Positions 24,885-33,830 of a stretch of 64,000 bases of DNA are shown in pieces. Under the pieces are notes generated by a model. That model was not told the DNA's origin. It saw only the letters and a list, made by a program, of their open reading frames with translations, and made no database searches. Position 1 is the stretch's first letter. Every line of letters begins with the position of its first letter. Both the position numbers and the translations under genes were made by a program. The stretch comes from Pseudomonas paralactis (GTDB lineage Bacteria; Pseudomonadota; Gammaproteobacteria; Pseudomonadales; Pseudomonadaceae): the NCBI RefSeq assembly GCF_001439735.1, contig NZ_JYLN01000001.1, forward strand, positions 806,001-870,000, read 5' to 3'.

Positions 24885-27236
24885 TTAATGCCCGATCGCA
24901 ATGTAGGGATAGGTCGAGGTGGCAGTGGCTAAACCGATGAAACCGCTCTGGCTCAACGACCCGGATTTGATGTTCATCACCTCGGCCACACCGGTGGTGT
25001 CCTCGCCGGTGCCCAGGTTCAGCACAAAGCACGCGTTGGGGAATCCAATTGGGAACAAGAATTGGGTGTTGTTGGCAGAAATGTAGGCATTGCCCCACTG
25101 GATGATCAGCCCGCCCATCCAACGCGGGAACGCAAGGTAGCCATTGGCAGCGAGGCTGATGGAAAACCCCCAACGCAAGGTGCGAGGCGTCACGATGCTG
25201 GTTTCATCGGCTCCCGCAACTACCTGGTCTAAGGTGGCAATCGGCGCAATACCGGCTGCACCAGGTGCGGCTTTTTTACTGGAGTCGATCACCTCCGACG
25301 AACCCGTGAAGACAATTGGATTCGGTCCTGGGGCAACTCGCTGAACGCGCAGGCCACCAGCCCCGGCGATCAACGCCACAGCGGGCTTGCTCGTGTCGTG
25401 GCGAACCCAGCTTGAGCCGTTCCAGTAGCAGTTCTGCGCCAGGTGCGATTCCCGTTCAGCCGTTACGAAGGCATACGATCCACCGTGCAGATCTAGGCTC
25501 GCCTCGGGCAGCGGGTTGATGTTCTCAATAGCATTGTTGATCCCATACTCAGCGAGGGTTTTACCTTTGTCCGCCTTCTTGCTCAGGTCAGAATTGATCT
25601 GCGAAATGGACTTATCGTGCAGCGCCAGTGACTGATTTACCCCCAGTAAGAAGCGGTCGACCGCCTTCACATCATAGGTATTGCCGCTGTCCATCAGTTG
25701 AGCGTTATAGGACCACTGAATCGGATTCGGCCCTGGTAGCGCCTTGCGCACGTAGGCGCCGCCTGAATTAACAAGCACTGTGGCAGACGGCATTGACTCG
25801 TCATGGCGCACCCACTGCGAACCGTTGAAATAACAGTTTTGACTGAGGTTAGATTCACTGATCGAAGTGAGAAATGCGTAGGAGCCACCGTGAATATCAA
25901 AGCTGCCATTGGGCAGTGGGTTCAGGTTGGGGATGGCGTTATGGATGCCGTAGTCCTCCAGCGTCTTTCCTTTATCTGCCTTCTTGCTGATGGCCGTATT
26001 GATCGTTTTGATCAGTTGATCAACGTCTGTTGAACTGTAGGTATCACCGCTGTCCCTCACGTAGTCGCCGCGTTCCCAAACAATTGGATTGGCTCCTGCG
26101 CCTACGCGCTGAATGCGCACCCTGCCGGCCCCTGCAATCAACGCCACGGCGGGTTTGGTGATGTCGTGCCGCAACCAGCTCACGCCGTTCCAATAGCAGT
26201 TCTGGCACAAGTGGGTTTCATCCGTTGCGGACAAAAAACCGTATTGGCCCGCATGCACATCCAGGTTGTAACCCGGCAATATGTTCAAGTTCGGGATGGC
26301 GTTGAGAATGCCGTAACTCTCAAGAGAGGTTCCCTTGTCGGCCTTCTTTTTCAGTTCATCTTCAACCCACTTTTTCCCCGCGAAATGCTTCACCAGGGAA
26401 TCACTGATGGGCTCAGCCTGGCGCAGATCGATCACGGCGTTGGAATCAGGCAGATCGGCCAGCGGCACGCAGAAATGGCGCACGCCGGCACTGTCGGTGA
26501 AGTCAGCCAGGGCGGCGCCGAAACGCACCTCCCAGCGGGCAACCACATCACTTAACTGGCGCTCCAGGCTCACATCCAGCCAGGCTTTGGCGGGGAAAGC
26601 CGGCGGCGCGACAGCGACAGCAGCAGTCGAAAGCACCCTCACGCCTTCGATATAGGCGGTACCAGGCTGCACCTTATAACCGCTGCCGACCTTGGCCAGT
26701 TTCAGACCATCACTGAAAAAGCACGCCCGGCCGAAGGTATCGCGGTTGCTCAAGCGCTCGCGCTCGTCAATGCCGTGCAGGCGCACAGTGAAGTCGTGCT
26801 GCCAGGTCTTGGCGTCGATGGTGATCCCGGTCAGCGCCTGGGCGCCGTCGAACACCACCAGGAAATTGCGCGTCACGTTGTTGCCCAGCTGCTGCGGGGG
26901 AATGTTCTTGCGCTTCTGCTGCAGCGGCACGTAGGCCACGGCCAGCAGCACGTTTTCGGCGCTCTCCAGGCCGATCCAGTTCCAGTCAAAGTCCCCGATA
27001 TCGCTGCCCATCATCAGGCTGTAAACAATCTGGTTGGGGTTCACGAAACCTTTTTGGGTGACGTCATAGGTCGCCACCAGGTGCGCGGCCGGCTTCGGCG
27101 CCGCCCGGTCGATCGGGCCGTTAGGATCCAGCCCGGGCACGTTGGCCAGGACGAAACGGGAAACAATCAGGGGTTGTTGTGCGCCTTGTTTTTGCGCGAT
27201 CAGGCTTTCACCTGCAAGGGTAATACTGGCTCCCAC
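24885..27236 (-). CDS. Tail fibre protein with three tandem ~120-residue modules
   Basis: A 783-residue fibre. The N-terminal part (LIVSRFVLANVPGLDPNGPI; NFLVVFDGAQALTGITID) is the tail-collar/DUF3751-type baseplate anchor. Three shaft modules follow, each opening with KADKG...YGI.NAI.N.NPLP and containing HLCQNCYWNG-type and WVRHD motifs: residues ~296-416, ~417-550 and ~551-650. The C-terminal ~95 residues (WMGGLIIQWGNAY, QFLFPIGFPNACF) are a receptor-binding tip of the type shared by many Pseudomonas prophages and tailocins. The tip decides host range. Confidence 0.87.
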   Translation of the reverse strand: MGASITLAGESLIAQKQGAQQPLIVSRFVLANVPGLDPNGPIDRAAPKPAAHLVATYDVTQKGFVNPNQIVYSLMMGSDIGDFDWNWIGLESAENVLLAVAYVPLQQKRKNIPPQQLGNNVTRNFLVVFDGAQALTGITIDAKTWQHDFTVRLHGIDERERLSNRDTFGRACFFSDGLKLAKVGSGYKVQPGTAYIEGVRVLSTAAVAVAPPAFPAKAWLDVSLERQLSDVVARWEVRFGAALADFTDSAGVRHFCVPLADLPDSNAVIDLRQAEPISDSLVKHFAGKKWVEDELKKKADKGTSLESYGILNAIPNLNILPGYNLDVHAGQYGFLSATDETHLCQNCYWNGVSWLRHDITKPAVALIAGAGRVRIQRVGAGANPIVWERGDYVRDSGDTYSSTDVDQLIKTINTAISKKADKGKTLEDYGIHNAIPNLNPLPNGSFDIHGGSYAFLTSISESNLSQNCYFNGSQWVRHDESMPSATVLVNSGGAYVRKALPGPNPIQWSYNAQLMDSGNTYDVKAVDRFLLGVNQSLALHDKSISQINSDLSKKADKGKTLAEYGINNAIENINPLPEASLDLHGGSYAFVTAERESHLAQNCYWNGSSWVRHDTSKPAVALIAGAGGLRVQRVAPGPNPIVFTGSSEVIDSSKKAAPGAAGIAPIATLDQVVAGADETSIVTPRTLRWGFSISLAANGYLAFPRWMGGLIIQWGNAYISANNTQFLFPIGFPNACFVLNLGTGEDTTGVAEVMNIKSGSLSQSGFIGLATATSTYPYIAIGH

Positions 27237-27245
27237 GGGAGGCTC

Positions 27246-27770
27246 CTACAGGCTGGCAACCAGCGTTTGCTGGTCGTCGTTGAAGTCCACCGCGACAATG
27301 CGCAGTGATACGGGGGTGATGGTCACGAAGTCATAACGCCGGCACGTGCGGCCGTACTGCTGGATCAAAACCCGCATCAGCTCGGGGTTTTGCGACAACT
27401 GCGAGTCGGAGAGGCGCAGCAGCACCACGTCCCAGTCCCGATCGGGCATACGCTCGTCGATCTCGACGTAGCCCACGCCCAGGCGCTGCAGGATGCGCTT
27501 GAGGCCCGCTGTGCTGCCGGCGTCGACGGCGTTGATAAAGGCGAACTTGACCCGCAGGCGGTACAGGCTTTCGGGCTCGTCCTTGAAGCGGCTTATATCG
27601 CGCTGCCAGGCCAGCAGATCCAGGACGGTCAGGTGGCAGGTGTCCGCATCCATCTGCAGCAAGGGCCACTGCAGCCAACCCTCGACCGTCTCCCACCACT
27701 TTTGGCTGGCGGCTTTGAGCTTGGTCAGCTGCGGGCCATCCAGCCAGAACGGCAAATTCAGCTTGATCAT
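27246..27770 (-). CDS. Baseplate wedge protein I
   Basis: A 174-residue protein between J and the fibre gene, the P2 position of gpI. The pattern LDLLAWQRDISRFKDEPESL and YRLRVKFAFINAVDAGSTAG matches phage tail protein I, which links fibres to the baseplate. It overlaps J by four bases. Confidence 0.82.
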   Translation of the reverse strand: MIKLNLPFWLDGPQLTKLKAASQKWWETVEGWLQWPLLQMDADTCHLTVLDLLAWQRDISRFKDEPESLYRLRVKFAFINAVDAGSTAGLKRILQRLGVGYVEIDERMPDRDWDVVLLRLSDSQLSQNPELMRVLIQQYGRTCRRYDFVTITPVSLRIVAVDFNDDQQTLVASL

Positions 27771-28939
27771 GCGAACACCACCTGCAGCGATTGAATCCGC
27801 GGAATACTCAGTTCCGACACGATGTCAGCGTTATCAAAGTGCAGCGACTCAATGCCGGCGAACTGCTGGTGAAGCTCTTCGCCCAGGCGGCTGAACGAGA
27901 ACCGCGACTGCGGATAGGTCAGCGTCGGCTGATAGTCACCTGTGCCACTCTCGCGGAAGGCTGCGCGAATGAACTGGTCGACGTCGGCCTGCAGCTTGGT
28001 GCGCTGTTCGGCGCCCAATAGAGCGTGTGGCCATAGAGTCAGGTGCAGCGCGTGCTGGGTTTCGGGCATGACCATCACCAGCAGATCGTCGCCGTGGCCA
28101 TGGTTGCCCTGGTCGCGGATATGCGCGTTGATTTGCTCCAGGTAGGTCGCCGCCGGCACGTCCGCTTCAAACAGCACGTAGGCATTGGCACTGCCTGGGC
28201 CCCGGGGTGCGCCGTGCAGGAAGTACACGCCATCTGGCCGCACGCCGGGGAAGGCTGAAATCATCGCCCGGTAGACCGCGTCGGTGTGCCACTGGTTGAC
28301 CGCCGAGAACTGGTTACGCACGCGCAAACGCAGCTGATCATCCGGCTCAGGATCTGCACCTGGTGCAATCAGCCAACCATCGGCGTTCACCACCTGGACA
28401 ATGCCGGCGATGGGTACCGGCAGAATCGCGTAATAACCCGGGGCCAGGTTGTAGCCGCTGCCTACGTCCTGGGCTTCTACAGGGACTTCCAACTGCACCA
28501 ACCCGTCAGCGAAGGTCGCGGCCTGGGTGGTCACCAGTTGATAGATGTGGCCATTGATAGCCGCCGATTGCACCAGGATGCCGGCGGGCAGCTCCAACGC
28601 GCCGCCGGCGACGTCACGGGTAAACAGCAACACGCCCTTGGCCTTGGTCGCGCCCTTGCGCTCGACGTTGACCGCCCAGGCCAGCATGTCCAGCCACTTG
28701 TCGCGGGCAGTTTTGACAAAGAAGTTAGGCAGCACGGTGTCACTGACAAAGCTGATCAGCCACATGACTGGCTTGGTCACCAGGGCCGTGATCACCCGCC
28801 AGAACGGGGAGTAGGCACTGGTGTTGCTCATCTTGCTGCCCTGGGCAGCGACTTCCTTTTCCCAGGCTTGGCGCAGCCCTTCTTCGGTGATCGGAATGCC
28901 GGCGTCAGCCAGCGCCTGTTTAAAATCGACGTCGCTCAC
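27767..28939 (-). CDS. Baseplate assembly protein J
   Basis: A 390-residue gpJ/gp47-type wedge protein. Visible are the central FTRDVAGGALELPAGILVQS, and PVEAQDVGSGYNLAPGYYAI followed by DDQLRLRVRNQFSAVNQWH. It forms the wedge with the preceding DUF2590 protein and gpI. Start and stop both overlap the neighbours by four bases (ATGA). Confidence 0.9.
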   Translation of the reverse strand: MSDVDFKQALADAGIPITEEGLRQAWEKEVAAQGSKMSNTSAYSPFWRVITALVTKPVMWLISFVSDTVLPNFFVKTARDKWLDMLAWAVNVERKGATKAKGVLLFTRDVAGGALELPAGILVQSAAINGHIYQLVTTQAATFADGLVQLEVPVEAQDVGSGYNLAPGYYAILPVPIAGIVQVVNADGWLIAPGADPEPDDQLRLRVRNQFSAVNQWHTDAVYRAMISAFPGVRPDGVYFLHGAPRGPGSANAYVLFEADVPAATYLEQINAHIRDQGNHGHGDDLLVMVMPETQHALHLTLWPHALLGAEQRTKLQADVDQFIRAAFRESGTGDYQPTLTYPQSRFSFSRLGEELHQQFAGIESLHFDNADIVSELSIPRIQSLQVVFA

Positions 28940-29253
28940 AGGGTCACCTCGATGTCACCGAACTTCAGGGTTTTGGCCGTGACCAGGTACTGCCCGGGCT
29001 GCACCTGGTTAATCAACGCGGTGCCCGGTACCAGGCGTGCGTCGGCCTCCACCAGCAGCTCCAGTTGCTGGATGCAGTCGCGCTGACGCAACTTGCTGCG
29101 CTCTGCCACCAGCGTGACCAGCAAGCCGCTCTCGCGGATCATGTGCGCAATGTCCTGGGCGATGCTGGCCCGGTCCTCGATCAGCAAAGGCTGACGGGAT
29201 GGGTCCAGCGACAGGTCGTTGTCGATGATCAGCAGGTCGATGTATTCGCTCAT
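28936..29253 (-). CDS. DUF2590 baseplate protein (gp25-like)
   Basis: A 105-residue protein with IDLLIIDNDLSLDPSRQPLL and IAQDIAHMIRESGLLVTLVA, the DUF2590 pattern. It occupies the position of P2 gpW before gpJ and is the likely gp25-type wedge component. Confidence 0.85.
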   Translation of the reverse strand: MSEYIDLLIIDNDLSLDPSRQPLLIEDRASIAQDIAHMIRESGLLVTLVAERSKLRQRDCIQQLELLVEADARLVPGTALINQVQPGQYLVTAKTLKFGDIEVTL

Positions 29254-31478
29254 CCCCCCACCGCCATGGCCAACATGCCTTCCAGCTCCAGCGGGTTCAT
29301 TTGTTTACCGGTGTGAATGTTCACGTTCTCCACGTGGGTGCCCTTGTTCTGGGTTTGGTTGTTGTTCTGGATGCTTGCCAGCAGACCGCCCCGGGGCACG
29401 GCGTCGGGCCGTTTCGGTGACAGGCTGGCCACAGCGCCGTTGATGCGCTGTTGGCTCTGTTCTGCCTTCTCGGTAGGGGCCGAGGCCAACACCAGGGCCG
29501 GCGGTTGGCGTGGTGGCTCCAGGGCGGCGAGTGGCTGCGCGATCGGCGCCGGGGTTTTCGGTACCGGGGCTAGGACCAAGGCTGGCGCTTGAGCCTGGGG
29601 CTGCAGGGCGTTTAGGGTTGGCATGGCTGACGCCGGCATTTTCGGTGTGTTGGCCATTGCCAGCGGTGCCTGGATAGGCTGCTGGGGTGCGCTCACCAGT
29701 TGCGGCAGCAACGGCGCCTCGACGGTGGGTGCGCTGATACCTGGCAGCTCAGGCGCTGCCGGCATGTCACCAAACGCCGCCTCGATGTTCACGCCGGGGA
29801 TCTTGTTCAACATCTCGATCAAGCCGTTGATGGCCTGTTTAAAGATGTTGACGATGCCATCCCAGGCGGCGCTAGCCATGCTCGACCAGCCGCCCATCGA
29901 ATCGAACCAGTCAGACAAGGCGGTCAGTTGGCCGCTGACCCATTTGAACGCCTCGCTGTTGAGTAGCGCGCTGGTCCACTGGTCCCAGTAGATGATCGCC
30001 GCCGCCACGGCCGCGACCAGGGCAACGATACCGATCACGATCCAGGTCACCGGGTTGGCCAGCAACGCGGTGTTGACCAGCCAGATAGCGCCCTGCCACA
30101 GCAGCATGGCGCCCTTAACCAGGCCCATCCAGGCGACCATCAGCACCAGGCCGGCCACGAAGCCGATCACCATAACGGTGTGGTACAGGAACATGGCAAT
30201 GCTGCGGTAACCCGACCAGGTGAGAGCGTTCCACACTACAACGGTCCCCAGCCAAGCCATTTTCGACAGCCCCACCGTCAGGGTGAGTAAGGACATGGCG
30301 GCCGTAATCGCCAGGAACGACAGAGTGACAATTCCTATCAAACGGGTGATGTTGGGGAACAGCTGGGTCCAGCGGGTCAGCGTGCTGGCAATGCCTACCA
30401 GGCGATCCATAAGCGGTGTCAAGATCGGGATCAATGACTGGCCGAATGCGATACGCAGTGCTTGAACGGCGGCGCTGAACTGTTGCCACGGGTCCACCAT
30501 GTTCTTGGCCATGCGCTCGGCGTTTTCCAGGCCACGCACATTGCCGAGCTGTTCCATGCCGTTTTTCAAGCGGCCGGTGTCACCCATCAGGGTGGTGATC
30601 AGGCGGGCCGCTTCACCACCAAAGGCGTCGCGTAGCTGCTTGCCGTTGGCCTCGATCGACAGATCCCCGAACTTGCCCTTGAGCTTGTCCAGGATGTTCA
30701 TCATCGGCAGCAACTTGCCCTGCTGGTCGACAAAGGACATGCCGAGCTTTTCCGATGCACCGCTGACGTTCTCAAAGAATGACTTGTAGAGGCCACCGGC
30801 CTCCCCGCCGTCCATGGTGCCGCCCAAGGTGCCCAACACCGCCATTTGCTCGGCCAGGCTCACACCTGCGGTGCTGGCCAGGCCACCGGCGCTTTTGAAT
30901 GCCTCGCCGATCTGCTCGCCACTGGTGCGAAACAACTGCACCGCCGTGGCGGTCTGGCCGGCCAGCGTTTCAACCCACTGGCCCTTGCCCATGGCGTCGG
31001 CCTGGCCCTTGAACAGGTTGTACATGGTGCCGACATAGGTGCCCATGGTGTCGGCGTCGGACTTGGTGGCCTTGGCCAGCACGTCGCTGGCATTGGTAAA
31101 CGTCGCCAGCTGATTGCCTACCAGCCCTTTGATCGCACCTTCAATGTGGTATGCCGAGGCGACAAAATCCCGGGCGTTCTCGCCATAGGCGACAGAGAAC
31201 TCCAGGGATTTGCGGTTCAGAGCGTTCAACGCATCTTCGGCCACGCCCAGCGATCGGACCTCGCCCAGGGCGCGGTTCATCTCCAGGGCCGGTTCCATCG
31301 ACTGCGTGATACCGACATACGCGCCGGTGATGCCCGCCAGACCAAACCCCATAGTCTTGATGTGCTTCTCGCTCTGTTCAGCCAGATCGGAAAAACCCAT
31401 TTTTACTTTGCCCATGGGGGCGGTGACCTTATCGGTCAGGCTCAGAATGAAGGCCAGGCGGGCGCTACGGTCTGTCAT
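29250..31478 (-). CDS. Tail tape measure protein
   Basis: A 742-residue tape measure. The N-terminus (RLAFILSLTDKVTAPMGKVK) and the segment GVSLAEQMAVLGTLGGTMDG are typical of P2/HP1 tape measures. Hydrophobic stretches fill residues ~400-520 (for example VALVAAVAAAIIYWDQW), and the last ~150 residues are Pro/Ala/Gln-rich before a short conserved end. It is shorter than many, predicting a fairly short tail. ATGA overlap with DUF2590. Confidence 0.9.
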   Translation of the reverse strand: MTDRSARLAFILSLTDKVTAPMGKVKMGFSDLAEQSEKHIKTMGFGLAGITGAYVGITQSMEPALEMNRALGEVRSLGVAEDALNALNRKSLEFSVAYGENARDFVASAYHIEGAIKGLVGNQLATFTNASDVLAKATKSDADTMGTYVGTMYNLFKGQADAMGKGQWVETLAGQTATAVQLFRTSGEQIGEAFKSAGGLASTAGVSLAEQMAVLGTLGGTMDGGEAGGLYKSFFENVSGASEKLGMSFVDQQGKLLPMMNILDKLKGKFGDLSIEANGKQLRDAFGGEAARLITTLMGDTGRLKNGMEQLGNVRGLENAERMAKNMVDPWQQFSAAVQALRIAFGQSLIPILTPLMDRLVGIASTLTRWTQLFPNITRLIGIVTLSFLAITAAMSLLTLTVGLSKMAWLGTVVVWNALTWSGYRSIAMFLYHTVMVIGFVAGLVLMVAWMGLVKGAMLLWQGAIWLVNTALLANPVTWIVIGIVALVAAVAAAIIYWDQWTSALLNSEAFKWVSGQLTALSDWFDSMGGWSSMASAAWDGIVNIFKQAINGLIEMLNKIPGVNIEAAFGDMPAAPELPGISAPTVEAPLLPQLVSAPQQPIQAPLAMANTPKMPASAMPTLNALQPQAQAPALVLAPVPKTPAPIAQPLAALEPPRQPPALVLASAPTEKAEQSQQRINGAVASLSPKRPDAVPRGGLLASIQNNNQTQNKGTHVENVNIHTGKQMNPLELEGMLAMAVGG

Positions 31479-31484
31479 CGATGT

Positions 31485-31936
31485 TTATCCGTTGAGTGCG
31501 TGGGCGATACCGTTGGCGATGGCAATTTCCATCCGCCGCCAGTGCTCGTCCTCCAGCCATTTGGCCGTGCCCATCACCTCGGCGGTGGGCTCGGCCCCAG
31601 GTAGCCAGCGGCTGGCCAGGGCTACCAGTTGGCCAAGGCCGTTTTCGGTCAGTCGTTCGGCGTGGTCGAGGGCTTTTTTACGGTGACTTCAACATCAGGG
31701 CCGTACTCCTCCAGGAGCGTGCCGGCCAGTTGCATCACCAACACCGGGTTGCCCAGCATTCCCTTGAGACTGGCGCGTTCTTCTTGCTTGACGGTGGTGA
31801 CCAGCAAGTTGTTGGCGGGCGAAACCTTGTTGTTCTGGTTCACCGCGTTGAAGTATTTGGTGACGTCCTGAGGGGTCAGCTCAAAGGTGAATTCCTGGTC
31901 GCCAATTTCCAGGGTGATTTCGCGTCTATCGGTCAT
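31485..31936 (-). CDS. Tail assembly chaperone E+E' made by -1 frameshifting
   Basis: The short E protein (31649-31936) has the heptamer A AAA AAG (31673-31679 on the minus strand) near its end. A -1 slip there continues with KALDHAERLTENGLGQLVAL through WLPGAEPTAEVMGTAKWLED to a stop at 31485, just before the tape measure ATG. This E/E' arrangement is standard for P2-type and lambda-type phages; the extended form binds the tape measure during tail assembly. The slippery site and second frame are seen directly; use of it is inferred. Confidence 0.82.
31649..31936 (-). CDS. Tail assembly chaperone E (zero-frame product)
   Basis: A 95-residue protein (REITLEIGDQEFTFELTPQD, then VNQNNKVSPANNLLVTTV) of the phage tail-assembly-chaperone type. 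It lies between the lysis cassette and tape measure. Its last codons include the slippery heptamer that yields the longer E' form. Confidence 0.85.
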   Translation of the reverse strand: MTDRREITLEIGDQEFTFELTPQDVTKYFNAVNQNNKVSPANNLLVTTVKQEERASLKGMLGNPVLVMQLAGTLLEEYGPDVEVTVKKPSTTPND

Positions 31937-31969
31937 GGGTGTTGCTCCGTTTAGGGGTAAAAGTAAGGT

Positions 31970-32428
31970 TCAGCGCAGGCAAACCCGGCGCACGTGGTCC
32001 TGCAGGCCCAGGATCATTTGCCGACTGAGGGCAAGCTGATCTCTGAGGGTGAAATAATCCTGTCGAGCGTCTGCTGTGAGTTCGGGGGTGTTTGCATCAG
32101 CCACGCCGCCGGCGCTGGCCGCTGTGGTGGCTGGGACGCTACTGCAGGTGGCATTGACTGGCAGCCGCTTACGGCCAGAGCCAACGTCAAGGCGCAGAGC
32201 ATCGTTTTCAGCACGTTCATGACTCAGTTCCAGGGTTCGTTGAAGATCGATCGCGTCACGCTCGGCCAGCATCTCGCCGCTGATGCGCGCCGCTTCACGC
32301 AGGCCGCTGGCTTCGAATAGCGCGGCGTCACGCTCGCTACGGGCTCTGTCGCGCTGGCCTTCCAGCAGGTCAAAGCCGAACCAGGCCACCAGGCACAGCA
32401 CCAGGATGAAAGTGCCTTCGCGCATCAC
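31970..32428 (-). CDS. Rz-type i-spanin
   Basis: About 152 residues with one N-terminal membrane helix (FILVLCLVAWFGFDLL) and a long coiled-coil periplasmic part rich in Glu, Arg and Ala (EGQRDRARSERDAALFEASG). It joins the inner membrane to the o-spanin embedded in it to fuse the envelope during lysis. The start is GTG 32428 or ATG 32425; both overlap the endolysin stop. Confidence 0.82.
   Translation of the reverse strand: MMREGTFILVLCLVAWFGFDLLEGQRDRARSERDAALFEASGLREAARISGEMLAERDAIDLQRTLELSHERAENDALRLDVGSGRKRLPVNATCSSVPATTAASAGGVADANTPELTADARQDYFTLRDQLALSRQMILGLQDHVRRVCLR
32014..32220 (-). CDS. Rz1-type o-spanin lipoprotein, nested in Rz
   Basis: A 68-residue frame wholly inside the Rz gene. 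It has a lipoprotein signal (MLCALTLALAVSGC-QSM, lipobox VSGC) and a proline-rich mature part (PPAVASQPPQRPAPAA). This is the classical nested Rz1, exported to the outer membrane. Too small and too well formed to be a chance frame. Confidence 0.82.
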   Translation of the reverse strand: MNVLKTMLCALTLALAVSGCQSMPPAVASQPPQRPAPAAWLMQTPPNSQQTLDRIISPSEISLPSVGK

Positions 32429-32958
32429 AGGCCCGCCTCACACAGAGCCGCTTCCGCCAAACGGCGCGCGTGCAGCCCCGGGATAAACACCTTCTTGCCC
32501 TGGGCGGTGGTGACGAAGGCCCACACCGGGCTTTTGCCATCAGGCGCCCAGGCCAGGGCCTGACAACCCTCTTTGATGCGGCCGGCGTTGATCAGGCCCA
32601 CGGCGCGACTGGCGCAGGTGCTGGGGTTGCCGAAGTTGTGGCCATGGCTGCTCAGGGCGTCGAATGTGTTCTGGCCCACGTCTTGATTGGTGATGCAGTC
32701 AGCCAGCTGCAGTTGGCCCTTGCTGATCACCAGCTGCTCTACCTCGTTGCACCGGGCATCCGACCAGTAGTCACCCACGACCACGGGGTACGGGCTGGTA
32801 TGACGGGTGATGCCTTTGCACACGGTGGGCAGGCCACGGGCCAACTTGTCGGCGTAGACAGTGTTCTGGCCGTTGCCTTCCCACGTGCCCAGGAACACCA
32901 CCAGCGTGGAGCTGCAGAGTGCGATAGCGCCGGCGGCGATCTTGCCGCGCAGGCTCAT
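32425..32958 (-). CDS. SAR-type lysozyme (endolysin)
   Basis: A 177-residue muramidase with an N-terminal hydrophobic segment GAIALCSSTLVVFLGTWEG that can act as a signal-anchor-release domain, followed at once by the catalytic Glu (TWEGNGQ) with Asp in VYADKL and Thr in GITRHT, the E-x8-D...T pattern of P21-type enzymes. SAR endolysins are exported by Sec and held in the membrane until the holin depolarises it. ATG 32958 overlaps the holin stop. Confidence 0.85.
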   Translation of the reverse strand: MSLRGKIAAGAIALCSSTLVVFLGTWEGNGQNTVYADKLARGLPTVCKGITRHTSPYPVVVGDYWSDARCNEVEQLVISKGQLQLADCITNQDVGQNTFDALSSHGHNFGNPSTCASRAVGLINAGRIKEGCQALAWAPDGKSPVWAFVTTAQGKKVFIPGLHARRLAEAALCEAGL

Positions 32959-33161
32959 AGCTTCACCTTCCAGTCGCGCAACATCTGGCGATACTTGGGA
33001 ACCAACAGGAGGATCTGCAGCACCATGTAAACGGCAGTCAGCATGTAGGCGACAGCCGACCAGTCGACGGCCCCTGTCGCTCCAGTGGCCGCTACACCGA
33101 TCGCAGGTGACGCCTTCGCCAGTGCGATCGCGGTGTCCTGGGCCGCCTGATTCGTGCTCAT
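32955..33161 (-). CDS. Small phage holin (pinholin-like)
   Basis: A 68-residue protein with a weakly hydrophobic N-terminal segment (AIGVAATGATGAVDW) and one strong helix (SAVAYMLTAVYMVLQILLLV), then a basic tail KYRQMLRDWKVKL. Size, position and partnership with a SAR endolysin fit a pinholin-like trigger of lysis. ATG 33161 overlaps the upstream stop (ATGA). Confidence 0.8.
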   Translation of the reverse strand: MSTNQAAQDTAIALAKASPAIGVAATGATGAVDWSAVAYMLTAVYMVLQILLLVPKYRQMLRDWKVKL

Positions 33162-33376
33162 CGCTGCACTCCTTTTTCGAAAACAGACTGGCACGGGACA
33201 CAGCGGGTCTTGCCGCCGAGCGCCTGGCGCGCTGCAGGAATCTCGTTGTCACAGTCCTGGCAGTGAGTAAGGCTTGGGCCCGCTGACTCACGCCGGGCCT
33301 GGGCCAACTGGGCGTCGATAGCCTGGTCCCGCTGACGCTGTTCCAGGGCTTGGGCGCGATCGAACGGGCAGACCAT
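33158..33376 (-). CDS. TraR/DksA-type zinc-finger protein
   Basis: A 72-residue protein with HCQDCDNEIPAARQA and CVPCQ, the four cysteines of a DksA/TraR zinc finger. Such phage proteins can bind the RNA polymerase secondary channel and modulate host transcription. It lies between the tube and holin genes, with tight overlaps on both sides. Confidence 0.88.
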   Translation of the reverse strand: MVCPFDRAQALEQRQRDQAIDAQLAQARRESAGPSLTHCQDCDNEIPAARQALGGKTRCVPCQSVFEKGVQR

Positions 33377-33825
33377 CAGCTAATGCCCTCAATCTCGGTG
33401 GCATCCAGATACGGCACGCCGTTGATGCGGATAAAGTCCGGGCTGGTGACTTCAAACGGCACCTTGTGCTTGGTCTTCTCGCCGCCCTTTGGATCGATGT
33501 TCAACAGGCTGGACACCTTCAACTTGCAGCCGAATGCCTCAATGCGCAGCTCGTCGTCGCCGGCCTTGGCGAAGAACACAACATCGAACGCTTCCAGCTT
33601 GCGAAAGCTGCCTGCAGTACGTGCGGCCTCAACCACCAGGGAGAAGTTGGTAGAGTCCAGCTCAATCTCGCCAGCTGCCGCCACGTCGCCGTCGACATAG
33701 CCATCAGGCACGCCCCGGGTTTGCGCGGTCTTGCTGTTGTCGGTGATATCCAGGGTGCAGCTCTCGACGTGGACCTGCAGATCGCCCAGGTTCACGTCAA
33801 AGTTCTTGCCGCCAATACGTGACAT
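33376..33825 (-). CDS. DUF2597 tail tube protein
   Basis: A 149-residue protein starting MSRIGGKNFDVNLGDLQVHV with the DUF2597 pattern and TLDITDNSKTAQTRGVPDGY. It follows the sheath gene by five bases, the FI/FII order of P2-type phages, and is the likely inner tube. The stop overlaps the TraR gene's start. Confidence 0.88.
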   Translation of the reverse strand: MSRIGGKNFDVNLGDLQVHVESCTLDITDNSKTAQTRGVPDGYVDGDVAAAGEIELDSTNFSLVVEAARTAGSFRKLEAFDVVFFAKAGDDELRIEAFGCKLKVSSLLNIDPKGGEKTKHKVPFEVTSPDFIRINGVPYLDATEIEGIS

Positions 33826-33830
33826 GGGGG

